Part shown: positions 24,730 through 34,334 of the stretch, one piece after another
Numbering within the stretch: the first letter of the stretch is position 1
How the letters are laid out: every line of letters starts with the position of its first letter
Origin: Butyrivibrio sp. YAB3001
GTDB taxonomy: Bacteria > Bacillota > Clostridia > Lachnospirales > Lachnospiraceae
Direction of reading: 5' to 3'
Length of the DNA stretch: 64,000 bases
Assembly (NCBI RefSeq): GCF_900112195.1
Contig: NZ_FOKR01000003.1
Span: forward strand, 81,329-145,328
Made by a program: the position numbers and the translations under genes
Notes under the pieces: model-generated
Told to the model about the DNA's origin: nothing
Seen by the model: the letters and a program-made list of their open reading frames with translations, nothing else
The model's database searches: none

Positions 24730-27039
24730 TCAGTTCAGATGCCAGATATCGCGGTTGTATTCTTCAATTGTTCTATCTGATGAGAAGAATCCAGCCTTTG
24801 CGATATTTGTGAGCATCATTCTCTTCCACTTATCGCGCTTCTCATAGTCTGCAAAAATCTCGTCCTTCTTTGCAATGTAGCTTTCAAGGTCGATAAGAGT
24901 CATGAACCAGTCCTTGTTAAGAAGTTCTTTGTGTAGTCTCTCAAGATTTTCCTTGTGACCAACCTTAAGGCACTGTTTGCTTACAATAAAGTCTACAGCC
25001 TCTTTGATCACCTTACTCTTCTTGTAGTAATCCTTTGAAACATAATCAGCCTTCTTGTAATGCTCAATAACCTCATCAGCGCTTACACCGAAGATATAGA
25101 TATTGTCATCACCAACAAGCTCATGAATCTCAACATTTGCACCGTCATCTGTTCCAAGAGTTACTGCTCCGTTAAGCATAAACTTCATGTTACTTGTTCC
25201 GGATGCCTCCTTGGATGCAAGTGAGATCTGCTCGGAAACGTCGCATGCAGGAATAAGTCTCTCGGCATAGCTTACATTATAGTTCTCAACCATAACAACC
25301 TTCATGTACTTATTAACGTCAGGATCATTGTTTACAATTTCCTGAAGAACAAGAATAAGATGAATGATATCTTTTGCTATAACATATGCAGGAGCTGCCT
25401 TAGCACCAAAGATAAATGTCAATGGTCTTGTAGGCTTCTTGCCGCCCTTGATCTCAAGATATTTATGAATGATGTAAAGGGCATTCATCTGCTGTCTCTT
25501 ATACTCATGAAGTCTCTTTACCTGAATATCAAAAATAGAATCAGGATCAACTTCAACATTTTCATGTTCTTTAAGATAAGCTACAAGTTCCTGCTTTTTG
25601 CCCTTCTTGATTTCCTCGAGACGGTCCAATGTCTCCTGCTCATCAATGTGCTCAAGAAGCTTTTCAAGTTTCATAGCATCCTTCTTGAATCCATCTCCGA
25701 TTGTCTGTGAAAGGAAATCAGCAAGCGGATGGTTGCAGGAAAGAAGCCATCTGCGGAATGTTATACCATTTGTCTTATTATTGAACTTCTCAGGATAGAT
25801 CTTGTAAAAATCATTAAGTTCACTGTCCTTAAGAATATCTGTATGGATAGCAGCAACACCATTGATTGAGAATCCGTAGTGGATATCGATAAATGCCATA
25901 TGCACTTTCTTATCCTTGTCAATGATCTGAACCTTAGGATTCTTATATTTAGCCTTTATTCTCTTATCAAGCTCCTTGATGTAAGGAACAAGCTGAGGAA
26001 CAACCTTCTCAAGATACTTAAGTGGCCATGTCTCAAGAGCTTCAGCCAAAATAGTGTGGTTTGTATATGCGCAAGTCTTGCTTACAACATCAATGGCATC
26101 ATCTATGTTGAATGCCTTTTCCTCAACAAGAATTCTGATAAGTTCAGGAATAATCATTGTAGGATGAGTATCATTGATCTGGATAACAGCATGGTTATGA
26201 AGCTCATGAAGATCGTACTGACGCTCTTTCTGCTCTCTCAAAATGAGCTGAGCTGCATTTGATACAAGGAAGTACTCCTGATAAATTCTAAGAAGATTTC
26301 CAGCCTCATCAGAATCATCCGGATACAGGAAAAGAGTGAGGTTCTTATCAATCTTAGTCTTGTCAAAGTCAATTCCCTCTTTTACAAGGCTCTCATCAAC
26401 TGACTCTATATCAAAAAGACGAAGCTTGTTAACTCCTGTGTCATATCCGACAACATTCATGTTGTAAAGCCTTGATACAACTTTCTTTTTGCCAAAAGAA
26501 ACTTCGAAAGTAGTATCTGTCTTTTCAAGCCAGGACTGCTCTTCGATCCAGTCATTCTTCTCAGCTGACTGAAGGTGATCTTTAAATACCTGCTTAAATA
26601 GTCCAAAGTGGTAGTTAAGACCGATTCCTTCACCTGCAAGTCCCAAAGTTGCAATTGAATCAAGGAAGCACGCTGCCAGTCTTCCAAGTCCGCCATTACC
26701 AAGTGAAGGCTCAGGCTCGCACTCTTCAACTGCTGCAAGTGTCTTTCCATTCTTTTCAAGGATTTCTTTTACCCTGTCATATACTCTTAAATTGATAAGA
26801 TTGTTTGAAAGAAGCTTACCAATAAGGAATTCCATTGAAATATAATAAATCTTCTTCTCCCCATTAGAAACCTCGGCAACATCCATAAGACGAGTTGTCA
26901 TTTCAAGAAGGACATAATATGTCTCATGATCAGTACACTCTTTCAGACTTTTGCCAAACTTCTCCCTGGCAAGCTCCTCAAGCTGTTCCTCAAGGTTTGT
27001 AACAAGTACATCTCTCTGCATGTTCGTGTGCTTTGACAT
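24730..27039 (-). CDS. glgP: Glycogen/maltodextrin phosphorylase
   Basis: 769 residues, normal for the GT35 family. It releases glucose-1-phosphate from alpha-1,4-glucans. The PLP-binding signature [14 protein letters not shown] is near residue 625, followed by [10 protein letters not shown]; early N-G-G-L-G-R-L-A is near 95. The start is ATG 27039 with AGGAG 7 bases before it; an earlier possible start at 27147 would run through the operators. The LacI regulator gene lies immediately upstream on the same strand, and two palindromic operators sit between, so expression is probably tied to sugar supply. Confidence 0.95.
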   Translation of the reverse strand: MSKHTNMQRDVLVTNLEEQLEELAREKFGKSLKECTDHETYYVLLEMTTRLMDVAEVSNGEKKIYYISMEFLIGKLLSNNLINLRVYDRVKEILEKNGKTLAAVEECEPEPSLGNGGLGRLAACFLDSIATLGLAGEGIGLNYHFGLFKQVFKDHLQSAEKNDWIEEQSWLEKTDTTFEVSFGKKKVVSRLYNMNVVGYDTGVNKLRLFDIESVDESLVKEGIDFDKTKIDKNLTLFLYPDDSDEAGNLLRIYQEYFLVSNAAQLILREQKERQYDLHELHNHAVIQINDTHPTMIIPELIRILVEEKAFNIDDAIDVVSKTCAYTNHTILAEALETWPLKYLEKVVPQLVPYIKELDKRIKAKYKNPKVQIIDKDKKVHMAFIDIHYGFSINGVAAIHTDILKDSELNDFYKIYPEKFNNKTNGITFRRWLLSCNHPLADFLSQTIGDGFKKDAMKLEKLLEHIDEQETLDRLEEIKKGKKQELVAYLKEHENVEVDPDSIFDIQVKRLHEYKRQQMNALYIIHKYLEIKGGKKPTRPLTFIFGAKAAPAYVIAKDIIHLILVLQEIVNNDPDVNKYMKVVMVENYNVSYAERLIPACDVSEQISLASKEASGTSNMKFMLNGAVTLGTDDGANVEIHELVGDDNIYIFGVSADEVIEHYKKADYVSKDYYKKSKVIKEAVDFIVSKQCLKVGHKENLERLHKELLNKDWFMTLIDLESYIAKKDEIFADYEKRDKWKRMMLTNIAKAGFFSSDRTIEEYNRDIWHLN

Positions 27040-27090
27040 TTCGCTTCTCCTCTCGTTATAAAACAAAATACATCTTTTCCAAAGGGTTTG

Positions 27091-27143
27091 GAAAACGTTT
27101 TCTTCATCTGATACAAATACTCTAACATAGGAAAACGTTTTCC
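27091..27143. promoter_or_regulatory. Paired LacI-type operators upstream of glgP
   Basis: The perfect palindromes GAAAACGTTTTC (27091-27102) and GGAAAACGTTTTCC (27130-27143) share the CG-centred core of LacI/GalR-family sites. Their centres are 40 bp apart, close to four helical turns, which suits looping or cooperative binding by the LacI protein encoded just upstream. Confidence 0.85.
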
Positions 27144-27204
27144 GCAAGCATAAATTTAATAATGTTCATTATTGCGGTGAAACTCTGATTTAATCAGCAT
27201 TTCT

Positions 27205-28194
27205 TTAGCAGATTATATCCTCATACTTCATTCTAACCAATGTATGGGGCATTACCACATTCCTTCCGGTCTCTCCCATAAGAAGTCTGTTAAGTTCTTC
27301 AACGGCGCATCCAGATATCTGGACAAAATCCTGTTTAACAGTATTCATCTGTTTTCCTACATAACCCATTAGGATGATGCCGTCAAACCCACATACAGGT
27401 CTGAAAATATCCATATCAATCAGTGCCTTCATTGCGCCTATTGCCATAAGATCCGATGCGCATACAACGCAATCATTATTCTTGGAAAAACGCATGGTAA
27501 GCTCTCTCGCCCTAAGTTCAGAAAACTTTCCGTTTCTCACAGTGAGCTTTAACTTTTTTTCCTCACAGAGCTTTTTTATCCCCGCAAGTCTCTGGGCTGT
27601 AACATAACCATTTTCTTCTCCTGCAAGATAAAGAATCTTCTTGCATTTATTATCTGTTATTGTCTTCTTGGCTATATCGTACTGAGCCTTGGCATGGTCT
27701 ACTCCAACTGCTGAAGTAGTCTCATTTACCATAGGAGCATCTATCACAACAATCTTAAAGTTTCCGCTCTCAATCAACTTATGCAGGACCTTATCCTTGG
27801 TCGTAAGGCCATAGATTATTATTCCTCTGATACCCTGGGAGGCAAAATAGTTGTTGACCTCATCCACAGTCATATCCTCTATCATCGACGTAAAAACTGT
27901 AATGACATCAAGCTGCAGTTCTTTTGCTTTGTGTACAGCTCCTGAGATATACTGCATATTTATCTCATCACTTGCAGATATATTAAGATTAAGATTTAAA
28001 AGAAGCGCCACGCGCCCGGTCTTTTTTGATGACAATGTAGCAGCAACTGCATTGGGCACAAACCCAAGCCTCTCAACCACCTCATTAACCTTCTTTTTTG
28101 TCGCCTCACTGACATTTGGATAATTATTAAGCACCTTGGAAACAGTCGAGATTGCAACGCCTGCTTCTCTGGCAACATCTTTTATCGAAACCAT
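27205..28194 (-). CDS. LacI/GalR-family transcriptional regulator
   Basis: 329 residues. The N-terminal LacI HTH (1-50: S-I-K-D-V-A-R-E-A-G-V-A-I-S-T-V-S-K-V-L) with the hinge (A-A-T-L-S) is followed by a periplasmic-binding-protein-like effector domain (60-325). It lies 165 bp upstream of glgP with the double palindrome between, so it most likely controls glgP in response to a sugar. The effector cannot be read from the sequence. Confidence 0.93.
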   Translation of the reverse strand: MVSIKDVAREAGVAISTVSKVLNNYPNVSEATKKKVNEVVERLGFVPNAVAATLSSKKTGRVALLLNLNLNISASDEINMQYISGAVHKAKELQLDVITVFTSMIEDMTVDEVNNYFASQGIRGIIIYGLTTKDKVLHKLIESGNFKIVVIDAPMVNETTSAVGVDHAKAQYDIAKKTITDNKCKKILYLAGEENGYVTAQRLAGIKKLCEEKKLKLTVRNGKFSELRARELTMRFSKNNDCVVCASDLMAIGAMKALIDMDIFRPVCGFDGIILMGYVGKQMNTVKQDFVQISGCAVEELNRLLMGETGRNVVMPHTLVRMKYEDIIC

Positions 28195-28317
28195 TACAAT
28201 TTCCCCATTTATTCCTTTTTTCGTATATTCAGAATACGCCCAAACGCGACTCTCTCATATTTTGTGAATTTCAAAGCTATAATGTTTAGCATGCAAGCAT
28301 GAACACATTATGCCCCT

Positions 28318-30183
28318 TTAAGCCCTGTCACCATAGTAAGTCACAAAACTGCCCTGAACTTTTTTACTCTCATAAGTACAGCTGTCAGCCCTCTTATAAA
28401 GTTCCTCAAAAGTAAAGATATCATCTTGCTGATAAAAAGCAACTCCCAGACTGACACATATTTTTCTGCCATTAATCTCAGGGAGATTGATATCATCTAT
28501 GGCTTTCATAAATCTTTCTATGATAGGCCGGGCACTTTCTTTATCATACACAAGTGGCGCGTACACAGCAAATTCATCCCCGCCAAGTCGTAAAACAATA
28601 TCTCTTTCTCTGAAGGAATGCTTCATGCAGTCTGCTATTGCAATCAGCACGCAGTCCCCTGCTTCATGGCCGAATGTATCATTAATGCTCTTAAACTTAT
28701 CGGCATCAAAAAGAATAAACATTCCGCCTTTATTTAATCTAAGGAGTTTTCTTATCTTGCTCTCTCCGCTACCTCTGTTGTTAATTCCGGTCAGCCTGTC
28801 GGTCTCAGCAAGATACTGCATTTTATCCCTGAATCTCTTTTCATCATCTATAAGCTCAACTGCCCAGAGAACATGTAAAAGCTTCCCGGAGCCATCTCTG
28901 TCAACTGCAACAAATCTGCCTCTGTACCACAAATGCTCATAGTTCAGAAACTCAATAGAAATTGTATCTTTTGTGGCCATTCTGTCTTTAAGGGTACTAA
29001 GGTCAATAAATTCTGTAATCTCATCCAAAGACCTGTTGTCTATAACTTCCTGCATCGCTTCCATAAGAACCTTTGAAGCCGCAGTTTTTTTGTCACCGAT
29101 CACTTCATTAGCCCTATAGTCGTGGCACATTATCTGCTCAAAAGTATCTTTTTCAAGATCAATCTTATGGAGCATAATATAAATCTGCGATAAGGCATGC
29201 AAACTGTCGTAATCACTGTCAGCTTTGTTTCTTTTCTGATTGAGTTTGCGCACAATAAGAACTATAACCAAAATGCCGAAAACAAAAATGCACCCTCCCC
29301 AGATAACCAGGCGGGTTATTGGCTCATAAGCTATCGCTTTATTGGTTATTACCATTGAAATCCAGCCATATTTTATTTCATATTGTGAAACAAAGAATTC
29401 CTTTGATCCAACGTTTATAAGAAACGATTCACCGTTACTTTTTTGCCAGGAAGAATAAATATTTTTCCTGTTAAGGTCCGTTTCACTTGAATAATCCAAA
29501 CCAATCTCACTGGCCTGACTATGAGAAATAACGTGTCCTCCCTTGTCAATGATCATAACTGCGTGATCTTCATCCTCATCAAAAGATGATTCTACAATTC
29601 TTTGAATTCCTCCGGCATTGATGTCAGCAGCCACAACGCTCTCGCCATCACTCAACAATTTGGCAACAGTAACTATAAGGACATTTGTCCTGGCATCAAT
29701 ATATGGTTCAACCATAACAGTCTCACCGCCAGCTTCCAGCGCTGTCTTGTACCATATACGTTCTGTACACTCATACCCTTCATACGGAATCCAGTTATAA
29801 CCATCATTATAACTGCCATCTATATAACCATAGATGCCATCCGTATCATTTGAAACAATATTGGACCTGTCTGCCGACTGCCTCTCAAGATAGGCATGAA
29901 TCTCGTCGTGGGAAGCTCCCGATGCCAAAAGGTCCTCAACTCCGGAAGCTGCCGTCTCAACAAGCAGTTCTACTTTTCCAAGATAATCATCAAAGGTTTT
30001 TGATATTTCAACAGTCTTTATTCTATCTTCATACTCTATATTTTTAACCAGTATCTTGTAATATGCACGGAAAAACAGAAATATGATTGTAAAAAACAAT
30101 ATTGACCATACAATAAATTCCATAGCAGCAATCAAACTATGGCGCTTAAGCATATGTTTTACTGTAGTCAATTTTTTCTTCAT
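28318..30183 (-). CDS. Membrane diguanylate cyclase with Cache sensor
   Basis: 621 residues. A transmembrane helix (about 20-42) is followed by an extracytoplasmic double-Cache-like sensor (45-285), a second helix (about 288-310), a PAS-like linker (about 330-450) and a GGDEF domain (about 455-620). The active-site G-G-D-E-F is intact, and an RxxD inhibitory site lies exactly five residues before it (R-E-R-D), so the enzyme should make c-di-GMP and be product-inhibited. Opposing HD-GYP enzymes lie at about 10 and 35 kb. No strong ribosome site precedes the ATG. Confidence 0.9.
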   Translation of the reverse strand: MKKKLTTVKHMLKRHSLIAAMEFIVWSILFFTIIFLFFRAYYKILVKNIEYEDRIKTVEISKTFDDYLGKVELLVETAASGVEDLLASGASHDEIHAYLERQSADRSNIVSNDTDGIYGYIDGSYNDGYNWIPYEGYECTERIWYKTALEAGGETVMVEPYIDARTNVLIVTVAKLLSDGESVVAADINAGGIQRIVESSFDEDEDHAVMIIDKGGHVISHSQASEIGLDYSSETDLNRKNIYSSWQKSNGESFLINVGSKEFFVSQYEIKYGWISMVITNKAIAYEPITRLVIWGGCIFVFGILVIVLIVRKLNQKRNKADSDYDSLHALSQIYIMLHKIDLEKDTFEQIMCHDYRANEVIGDKKTAASKVLMEAMQEVIDNRSLDEITEFIDLSTLKDRMATKDTISIEFLNYEHLWYRGRFVAVDRDGSGKLLHVLWAVELIDDEKRFRDKMQYLAETDRLTGINNRGSGESKIRKLLRLNKGGMFILFDADKFKSINDTFGHEAGDCVLIAIADCMKHSFRERDIVLRLGGDEFAVYAPLVYDKESARPIIERFMKAIDDINLPEINGRKICVSLGVAFYQQDDIFTFEELYKRADSCTYESKKVQGSFVTYYGDRA

Positions 30184-30451
30184 TGATGAACCAGCTCTCT
30201 ATACAAACTCTTTTAAGTGGCATGTAACGCTTTTTCTGCCTTTAATTACAAACCGGATAAAAGTGTTATTTATTAGCTTATAAAACTCTTCAAAGTCACG
30301 CATTAATTATATATTCAATCAATGAATTAGTCGTAAAAAAGGATACTAATTTAATAAAAAAATAATAACTTTTACATCAAAATCTAACAATAAGAATGCT
30401 TATATTCTGATTGATAGGAATGATATATTACTATCCTGTAAAAACATATTA

Positions 30452-31513
30452 CTATCTGATTGAGTTTAATATTACATTCCATAGTTCTGTCGTAGGCTGA
30501 GGCTGATAATGGATTCCATCTGCGGGATCAATATAAATACTGTCGTGCGAGACTATGTATGAATAAAGATCAATAACCTTTACACCATTATTATTCGCCC
30601 AGTTGATAAGAGCATTATTGAAATTCTTTTGCCTGTCATTGTTATAATTTGTCCTGTCAAAGTCGTTTGAAAGATAACTATCTTCAGTCGGACCTACAGT
30701 ACATACAATAAGCTTTTTTCCCTGCTGCAAAAGGCTGTTATAATATGCCTCATATGGTGCAAAATTACCATAGTCATTGCAGCCCATCCAGGAAATAAGC
30801 GTGTCAAAATTGTCATATCCAAGACAACTTGCAGCTGTAACCATATAATCACTCTGGCATGCATCCTTGCAAAAGACCCTTATGCCGTCGTGTTCTTCGT
30901 CCCAAAGTTCATTAGTTCCTCCGTTGAACATATCTACCGACCTTGAATCTCCGGCAAACATGATTCGGCCATAATCTATTTTTGTATTTTCCTTTACGTT
31001 TTTTGTGTCCTTGCTATCTGTCTCAGATTTCTTCTGATCATCTTTTGATTTATTATCTGTATCACCGGATTCCTTATCTGCTGAAGTCTCGTTCTTAACG
31101 TCAGAGGAGGCTTTTTCTTCGCTCTTTTCTTTTATTGTTATTTCTGAGTTTTTTTCAGTAGCACTTTCCTTTGTATCATCACTATCTTGTGACACTGATG
31201 TCGTATTGTCTTTTTCCACGTCAGACTGAATATCATTATCATTCACCGATTCGCTGTTGTCAGAGCTTTCTGAAACATTAACGCTGTCTGAATATTCAGA
31301 TTCATTTACATCGCTTTCATTGTTGCTTTCTGCTGCAGCATTGGAAACTGATGATTCATCACTAGTGCTAATTTCGACCGTTTCAGACGAATTAGTTTCA
31401 CTCATCTCTGAAGCTGTAGTATTCTCTGTATATGCCGAATTTTCTGTCGTTTGTCCACATCCAACCATCAAAACAGTTGCAACCATCAAAAATGTCAGTA
31501 ATCTTTTTTTCAT
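30452..31513 (-). CDS. Lipoprotein with acidic linker and SGNH/GDSL-type domain
   Basis: 353 residues. The signal peptide has lipobox L-M-V-G-C at residues 15-19, followed by about 160 residues of Ser/Glu/Asp/Asn-rich linker and a C-terminal domain (about 182-353) with SGNH hydrolase landmarks: F-A-G-D-S-R-S (nucleophile Ser) near 190, G-C-N-D near 245 and D-P-A-D-G-I-H near 335. A surface esterase or O-acetyl-hydrolase acting on wall or plant polysaccharide is plausible; the substrate is unknown. GGAGG precedes ATG 31513. Confidence 0.8.
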   Translation of the reverse strand: MKKRLLTFLMVATVLMVGCGQTTENSAYTENTTASEMSETNSSETVEISTSDESSVSNAAAESNNESDVNESEYSDSVNVSESSDNSESVNDNDIQSDVEKDNTTSVSQDSDDTKESATEKNSEITIKEKSEEKASSDVKNETSADKESGDTDNKSKDDQKKSETDSKDTKNVKENTKIDYGRIMFAGDSRSVDMFNGGTNELWDEEHDGIRVFCKDACQSDYMVTAASCLGYDNFDTLISWMGCNDYGNFAPYEAYYNSLLQQGKKLIVCTVGPTEDSYLSNDFDRTNYNNDRQKNFNNALINWANNNGVKVIDLYSYIVSHDSIYIDPADGIHYQPQPTTELWNVILNSIR

Positions 31514-31592
31514 AGAATCCTCCTGTCATCGAACTATCCTACTCATCCTGTATAGTCCGCACCAAACACATTAATGTGCTCTACTCAGCTCA

Positions 31593-31637
31593 AATAATAT
31601 AGGCTAGTGTATTTTGATTACACCAGCCTATATTATT
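31593..31637. terminator. Hairpin downstream of the repetitive gene
   Basis: A 19-bp inverted repeat with one mismatch: arms 31593-31611 (AATAATATAGGCTAGTGTA) and 31619-31637 around a 7-base loop. It lies in the 171-bp gap between two same-strand genes. There is no clear T-run, so it may be a processing hairpin or a weak terminator. Confidence 0.5.
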
Positions 31638-31684
31638 CTAATAGATATTCAATTGTTTAAGCAATTCTATTTTTTATGTAAATT

Positions 31685-34126
31685 TTAATCCTTGCTGATT
31701 ACTACCTTTGTTCCCTTATGACGCTTGATTCCACTGCAAGCTCCTGCGCAGATCAGTTCTTTTACGAAACTATTTGTGATATCACGATAGCTTGTCTTGC
31801 CATCCTTTTCGTAGTTAAATACGATTTCATCAAAGTCATCGCATTCATAAATTATAGCCATTGAATGACCATTTTCTGCCTTGATAAGAATTATTATCTT
31901 CTGCTCAGTCTTAATCTCGGTGTATTCAAATCCCTCTCCATCAAGGAAATTCTTCAGGTCATCAACTTCTCCTGTCAAAGCTTCCGCTGCCTGTGCCATA
32001 TCAAATTCTTCAGGCGTCTGGTTGTCATCATCGTCGTTAAACTCATCAAGATAAAGTTCTTTTTCATTGATCCCTTCTACTGCTACATCCCCCATTGTAG
32101 TATCCTCCCCCTCAATATTTTCTTCTAGCATTTCTGTAAGAGCAATCTCATCTATTGGTATTTCTTCAGAAGCTATTTCCTCCTGTGGAATCTCTTCTGT
32201 CAAAGCAAACTCTTCAGAACCAACTTCCCCACTTGCCATTTCTTCTGCAGGAATTTCTTCAACAGGTGGCTCTGTAATGGCATCAAGTTCCTTGCTTAAT
32301 ATTGCATCAAGATTCTCCGCCGGTGTCTCTGGAGCCTCCTCAGGCATTGCCTCTACTGAAATATCTGGTGTTTCTTCTATCGGAATATCAGGCATTACAG
32401 GTTCTGCTGAAATGTCTGGAATAGGTTCTTCAGCTGCTGCCAAGGTCTCTGCAGCTTCCATTGCTGCCATTATTGTTTCCATATCAGCTGGTGCTTCTTC
32501 CGCTGCCTCAACCGGCATCTCTGACATTGTCTCCGGAATCGGTGCTGCTTCTACCGGCATCTCTGGCATTGCTTCAGGTATTGGTGCTGCTTCTACTGGC
32601 ATTTCTGGCATTGCCGCCTCAACTGGTGCTGCTTCTACCGGCATCTCTGGCATTGCTGTTTCCACTGGTGCTGCCTCCGCTGCTGGGGCTTCCGCTGCTC
32701 CCATTGCTGCCATTATCGCATCCATATCTGCCGGCGCTTCTGCTGCTGCCTCTACCGGTATCTCCGGCATTGCCTCCGGTATCGGCGCTGCTTCTACCGG
32801 TATCTCTGGCATTGCCTCCGGTATCGGGGCTGCTTCTACTGGCATTTCTGGCATTGCCGCTTCAACTGGTGCTGCTTCTGCTGCTGGGGCTTCTGCTCCT
32901 GCCATTGCTGCCATTATCGCATCTATATCTGTCGGTGCTTCTGCTGCCGCTGCCTCTACCGGTATCTCAGGCATTGCCTCTGGTATTGGTGCTGTATCTA
33001 CTGGAATTTCCGGCATTGCTGTTTCCACTGGTGCTGCCTCTACTGGCATTTCTGGCATTGCCGCTTCAACTGGTGCCGCCTCTGCCACTGGAGCTTCTGC
33101 TGCTCCCATTGCTGCCATTATTGCATCCAAATCTGCCGGCGCTTCCGCTGCTGCTTCCACCGGTATCTCTGGCATTGCTTCCGGTATTGGTGCTGCTTCT
33201 ACTGGTATCTCCGGCATTGCTTCAGGTATTGGTGCTGCTTCTACTGGCATTTCTGGCATTGCTGTTTCCACTGGTGCTGCCTCCGCTGCTGGGGCTTCCG
33301 CTGCTCCCATTGCTGCCATTATCGCATCCATATCTGCCGGTGCTTCTGCTGCCTCTACTGGGATTTCCGGCATTGCTGCTTCCACTGGTGCCGCCTCTGC
33401 TGCTGGGGCTTCCGCTGCTCCCATTGCTGCCATTATCGCATCCATATCTGCCGGCGCTTCTGCTGCCGCTGCCTCTACCGGTATCTCTGGCATTGCCTCA
33501 GGTATCGGCGCTGCTTCTACTGGCATTTCTGGCATTGCCGCTTCTACTGGTGCTGCCTCTGGTATCGGTGCTGCTTCTACTGGCATCTCCGGCATTGCTG
33601 CTTCCACTGGTATCTCAGGCATTGCCTCTGGTATTGGAGCTGTATCTACTGGAATTTCCGGCATTGCCGCCTCAACTGATGCTGCCTCTGCTGCTGGGGC
33701 TTCTGTTCCTGCCATTGCTGCCATTATCGCATCCATATCTGCCGGCGCTTCTGCCGCTGCCTCTACTGGTATCTCTGGCATTGCTTCTGGTATTGGTGCT
33801 GCCTCTACTGGCATCTCTGGCATTGCTGCCTCTACTGGTATCTCCGGCATTGCTTCCGGTATCGGGGCTGCTTCCACTGGCGCTGCCGCTGCTATCGCCG
33901 CCTCTGCATCAACAGTTTCCTTCATAATCTGATCTAAGTCAGGGAGATCAGCAATAGATCCCACTTCTTCCTTTGGTGGTTCTTTCTTAGGAATCGGTGT
34001 TTCTTCCATGGCAGGAGCAGGTTGACTCAAGGCCTCTTCCTGCTTCATTGCCGCTAAGAGGTCATCCACATTTACAGTTGATAGATCCTGTCCATTTACT
34101 AAATCCTGGGTGCTCATGCCGTCCAT
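31685..34126 (-). CDS. Repetitive Pro/Ala/Glu/Met-rich protein with small C-terminal domain
   Basis: 813 residues from ATG 34126, preceded by AAAGGAG; an earlier ATG at 34147 lacks a site. No signal peptide or membrane segment, so it is probably cytoplasmic. Residues 1-45 contain V-D-D-L-L-A-A-M. Residues about 70-560 are repeats of M-P-E-(I/M)-P-V-E-A-A and A-P-I-P-E-A, interrupted seven times by D-(M/L/I)-(D/E)-x-I-M-A-A-M. After an acidic stretch, residues about 715-813 form a compact alpha/beta domain. Not recognised as a characterised family. The motif resembles the E-I-D-A-L-L-A-A-L CheY-binding segment at the FliM N-terminus (my comparison). Confidence 0.85.
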   Translation of the reverse strand: MDGMSTQDLVNGQDLSTVNVDDLLAAMKQEEALSQPAPAMEETPIPKKEPPKEEVGSIADLPDLDQIMKETVDAEAAIAAAAPVEAAPIPEAMPEIPVEAAMPEMPVEAAPIPEAMPEIPVEAAAEAPADMDAIMAAMAGTEAPAAEAASVEAAMPEIPVDTAPIPEAMPEIPVEAAMPEMPVEAAPIPEAAPVEAAMPEMPVEAAPIPEAMPEIPVEAAAAEAPADMDAIMAAMGAAEAPAAEAAPVEAAMPEIPVEAAEAPADMDAIMAAMGAAEAPAAEAAPVETAMPEMPVEAAPIPEAMPEIPVEAAPIPEAMPEIPVEAAAEAPADLDAIMAAMGAAEAPVAEAAPVEAAMPEMPVEAAPVETAMPEIPVDTAPIPEAMPEIPVEAAAAEAPTDIDAIMAAMAGAEAPAAEAAPVEAAMPEMPVEAAPIPEAMPEIPVEAAPIPEAMPEIPVEAAAEAPADMDAIMAAMGAAEAPAAEAAPVETAMPEMPVEAAPVEAAMPEMPVEAAPIPEAMPEMPVEAAPIPETMSEMPVEAAEEAPADMETIMAAMEAAETLAAAEEPIPDISAEPVMPDIPIEETPDISVEAMPEEAPETPAENLDAILSKELDAITEPPVEEIPAEEMASGEVGSEEFALTEEIPQEEIASEEIPIDEIALTEMLEENIEGEDTTMGDVAVEGINEKELYLDEFNDDDDNQTPEEFDMAQAAEALTGEVDDLKNFLDGEGFEYTEIKTEQKIIILIKAENGHSMAIIYECDDFDEIVFNYEKDGKTSYRDITNSFVKELICAGACSGIKRHKGTKVVISKD
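32455..33910 (-). repeat. Nested GC-rich tandem repeats coding for M-P-E-I-P-V-E-A-A units
   Basis: About 1.45 kb of 27-42-bp units arranged in larger blocks of roughly 150-200 bp, each block ending with D-M-D-A-I-M-A-A-M. Repeats are near-identical in sequence but vary at third positions. The bias creates long stop-free frames on the plus strand that are not genes. Slippage or recombination should make the length variable between strains. Confidence 0.85.
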
Positions 34127-34334
34127 GCTGATTCTCCTTTCAAACAATCTTTATTTTCTATCTCGGCGCATGTTAAATCCTACAAAAAGCGTCTATCTCT
34201 ATTATCGTTTATTTTTGTTTGATTTAAAATAAATTTTCTATAAAATCTAATAATATTTTATTCAATATTATCTCAAATAACGTTTTTTCATATATAATTT
34301 CATAGTAGGATTCGTTCATAAACTGAGGTATGCT

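Noticed and set aside
30184-30451. c-di-GMP riboswitch between the diguanylate cyclase and the SGNH lipoprotein
   Set aside because: I looked for the GEMM core (CACGCACAGGGCAAACC-like) on both strands and did not find it; the region is AT-rich with no convincing structure.
32067-33932. Very long plus-strand frames (621 and 488 codons) opposite the repetitive protein
   Set aside because: They arise because the repeat DNA has no stop codons in several frames. They lack ribosome sites and encode only the complement of the repeats.
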